The notes below the pieces were generated by a model. It was not told where the DNA came from. It did not search any database and saw nothing but the letters and a program-made list of their open reading frames with translations. Shown here piece by piece: positions 63,322-64,000 of a DNA stretch of 64,000 nt. Positions within the stretch are counted from its first letter, which is position 1, and every line of letters begins with the position of its first letter. Made by a program: the position numbers and the translations under genes. Source of the DNA: Chloroflexota bacterium (GTDB taxonomy: Bacteria > Chloroflexota > Anaerolineae > Anaerolineales > Anaerolineaceae); NCBI GenBank assembly GCA_021372725.1, contig JAJFTV010000140.1, positions 1-64,000 of the forward strand. The letters run 5' to 3'.

Positions 63322-63524
63322 CGTGTCCTCCAATCAATTTACGGGTGAGAATGTGTGAAATTCTCAGACGGGATTCTCTCTACAATCAGTGAGTGTATTT
63401 TCTGTTCTTTATTCGATATCGAACCGAATTCAATACTCTCGAATCAAAAAATGTCGATCTTGCCTGCTCAATTCTACAACAATTCAGCGTAGAATTGAGG
63501 GTACTTCATTTCAACGGGGTGATT

Positions 63525-63620
63525 ATGTCCCGGAAATTTGCTTTCTCATTTCTCATTCTGCTTCTGCCTGCTTTCGCTGGCTTCACGCATTCCTGCCATG
63601 CAGGAGAATGCTGCCCATGA
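63525..63620 (+). CDS. Small signal-like peptide before alpha/beta hydrolase
   Basis: 31 residues, beginning MSRKFAFSFLILLLPAFAG and ending CHAGECCP: basic start, hydrophobic core, then three cysteines. It overlaps the next start by ATGA, with GGGGTG upstream. It could be a short secreted peptide or a leader that couples translation, or simply chance. Not recognised. Confidence 0.35.
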   Translation: MSRKFAFSFLILLLPAFAGFTHSCHAGECCP

Positions 63621-64000
63621 ACCGAACCGTCAAAGTGCTGGCCTACGTCCTGGTTACTCTTGCCATTCTGCTGGCAGTCGTACCACTGCTGATACCCGTT
63701 GAGCCGGCCCCGAATACCCGGCCGCTGGAGGAGCTTGTTGACCCCGACAGCCAGTATATCGATGCCAGGGGGGTCAAAATTTATTACCGCCAGTCGGGCG
63801 TGAACGAGCCGGTTTTTATCCTTTTGCATGGGTTAGGTGGCTCCACCTATTCATGGCGTGCGGTATTTGATGATTTTGCCAGCCAGGGAACGGTGATTGC
63901 TTACGACCGCCCGGCTTTTGGCCTTACCGAGCGCCCGTTGCCGGGTGAATGGGGGGATGAAAATCCGTATTCCAATGAGGCACAGTTGGAGCAATTATGG
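63617..64000 (+). CDS. Alpha/beta hydrolase, 3' end beyond window
   Basis: First 128 residues of a gene that runs off the right edge. An N-terminal membrane anchor (VLAYVLVTLAILLAVVPLLI) is followed by FILLHGLGGSTYSWRAVF, the oxyanion-hole HG motif, and VIAYDRPAFGLTERP, both typical of the alpha/beta hydrolase fold. The nucleophile elbow lies outside the window. AGGAG precedes the ATG. Confidence 0.85.
   Translation, partial: MNRTVKVLAYVLVTLAILLAVVPLLIPVEPAPNTRPLEELVDPDSQYIDARGVKIYYRQSGVNEPVFILLHGLGGSTYSWRAVFDDFASQGTVIAYDRPAFGLTERPLPGEWGDENPYSNEAQLEQLW

Overview
This window looks like a chromosomal segment of a Chloroflexota bacterium, most likely class Anaerolineae. This is an inference from gene content, with no marker gene to confirm it. 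The supporting content is coenzyme F420 genes (cofD-cofC), an NBR1-type Ig-like lipoprotein, a bacterial NurA/HerA pair, a GH3-family enzyme and an inactive-looking D-aminoacylase relative. GC content is moderate and there is one tRNA (Val, CAC). I see no rRNA, CRISPR array, transposase or integrase, so the region is mostly ordinary chromosome with a few unusual gene sets.

Layout. 1-6.6 kb: NUDIX hydrolase, CPBP membrane protease, MscL with a zinc ribbon, an ArsR/DUF2087 regulator that seems to have lost its first residues to a palindromic repeat, a lipoprotein, the cofD-cofC operon and an MFS transporter. 6.6-10.9 kb (+): nicotinamidase-like hydrolase, a methyltransferase-glycosyltransferase fusion, exonuclease VII (xseA, xseB) and a PAP2-related membrane protein. 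10.9-19.9 kb (-): one long co-directional run containing a Rad50/SbcC-like ATPase, two glycosyltransferases, a YkvA-like protein, NurA nuclease, a HAS-barrel-like protein and HerA helicase. 20-32.8 kb: metabolic and transport genes (M1 peptidase, DapA-family aldolase, threonine synthase, nitroreductase, EamA transporter, HEAT protein plus methyltransferase, aldehyde dehydrogenase, aminoacylase relative, inositol-phosphatase family). 33-36.9 kb: ferrous iron uptake operon (two-domain FeoA, FeoB split into G-domain and membrane proteins, FeoC) divergent from a DtxR-family regulator, with inverted repeats between them. 37-47.5 kb: oligoendopeptidase F, NamZ-like muramidase, CapA-like lipoprotein, PIG-L deacetylase, LCP protein and a second HerA-like ATPase. 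47.7-54.7 kb: two pentapeptide-repeat proteins, a thiazoline-carboxylate hydrolase relative, and a methyltransferase / GH3 / HD-GYP run. 55-61.7 kb: tRNA-Val and a six-gene Dlt-like operon. 61.8-64 kb: AEC transporter with a probable ATT start, a second thiazoline-carboxylate hydrolase relative, and the start of an alpha/beta hydrolase cut by the window edge.

The two most interesting systems are as follows. (1) The Dlt-like operon at 55.3-61.7 kb encodes a stand-alone amino-acid adenylating enzyme, a GNAT protein, a carrier protein, an MBOAT acyltransferase and two tandem DltD/SGNH-like proteins. It has the parts needed to activate an amino acid (or similar acid), load it on a carrier and transfer it outside the membrane, in a lineage not known for teichoic acids, and with an extra GNAT gene and a doubled last step. 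(2) The Rad50-like / NurA / HAS-barrel / HerA run resembles the archaeal mre11-rad50-herA-nurA end-resection cluster, but with no Mre11 nuclease gene in the window.
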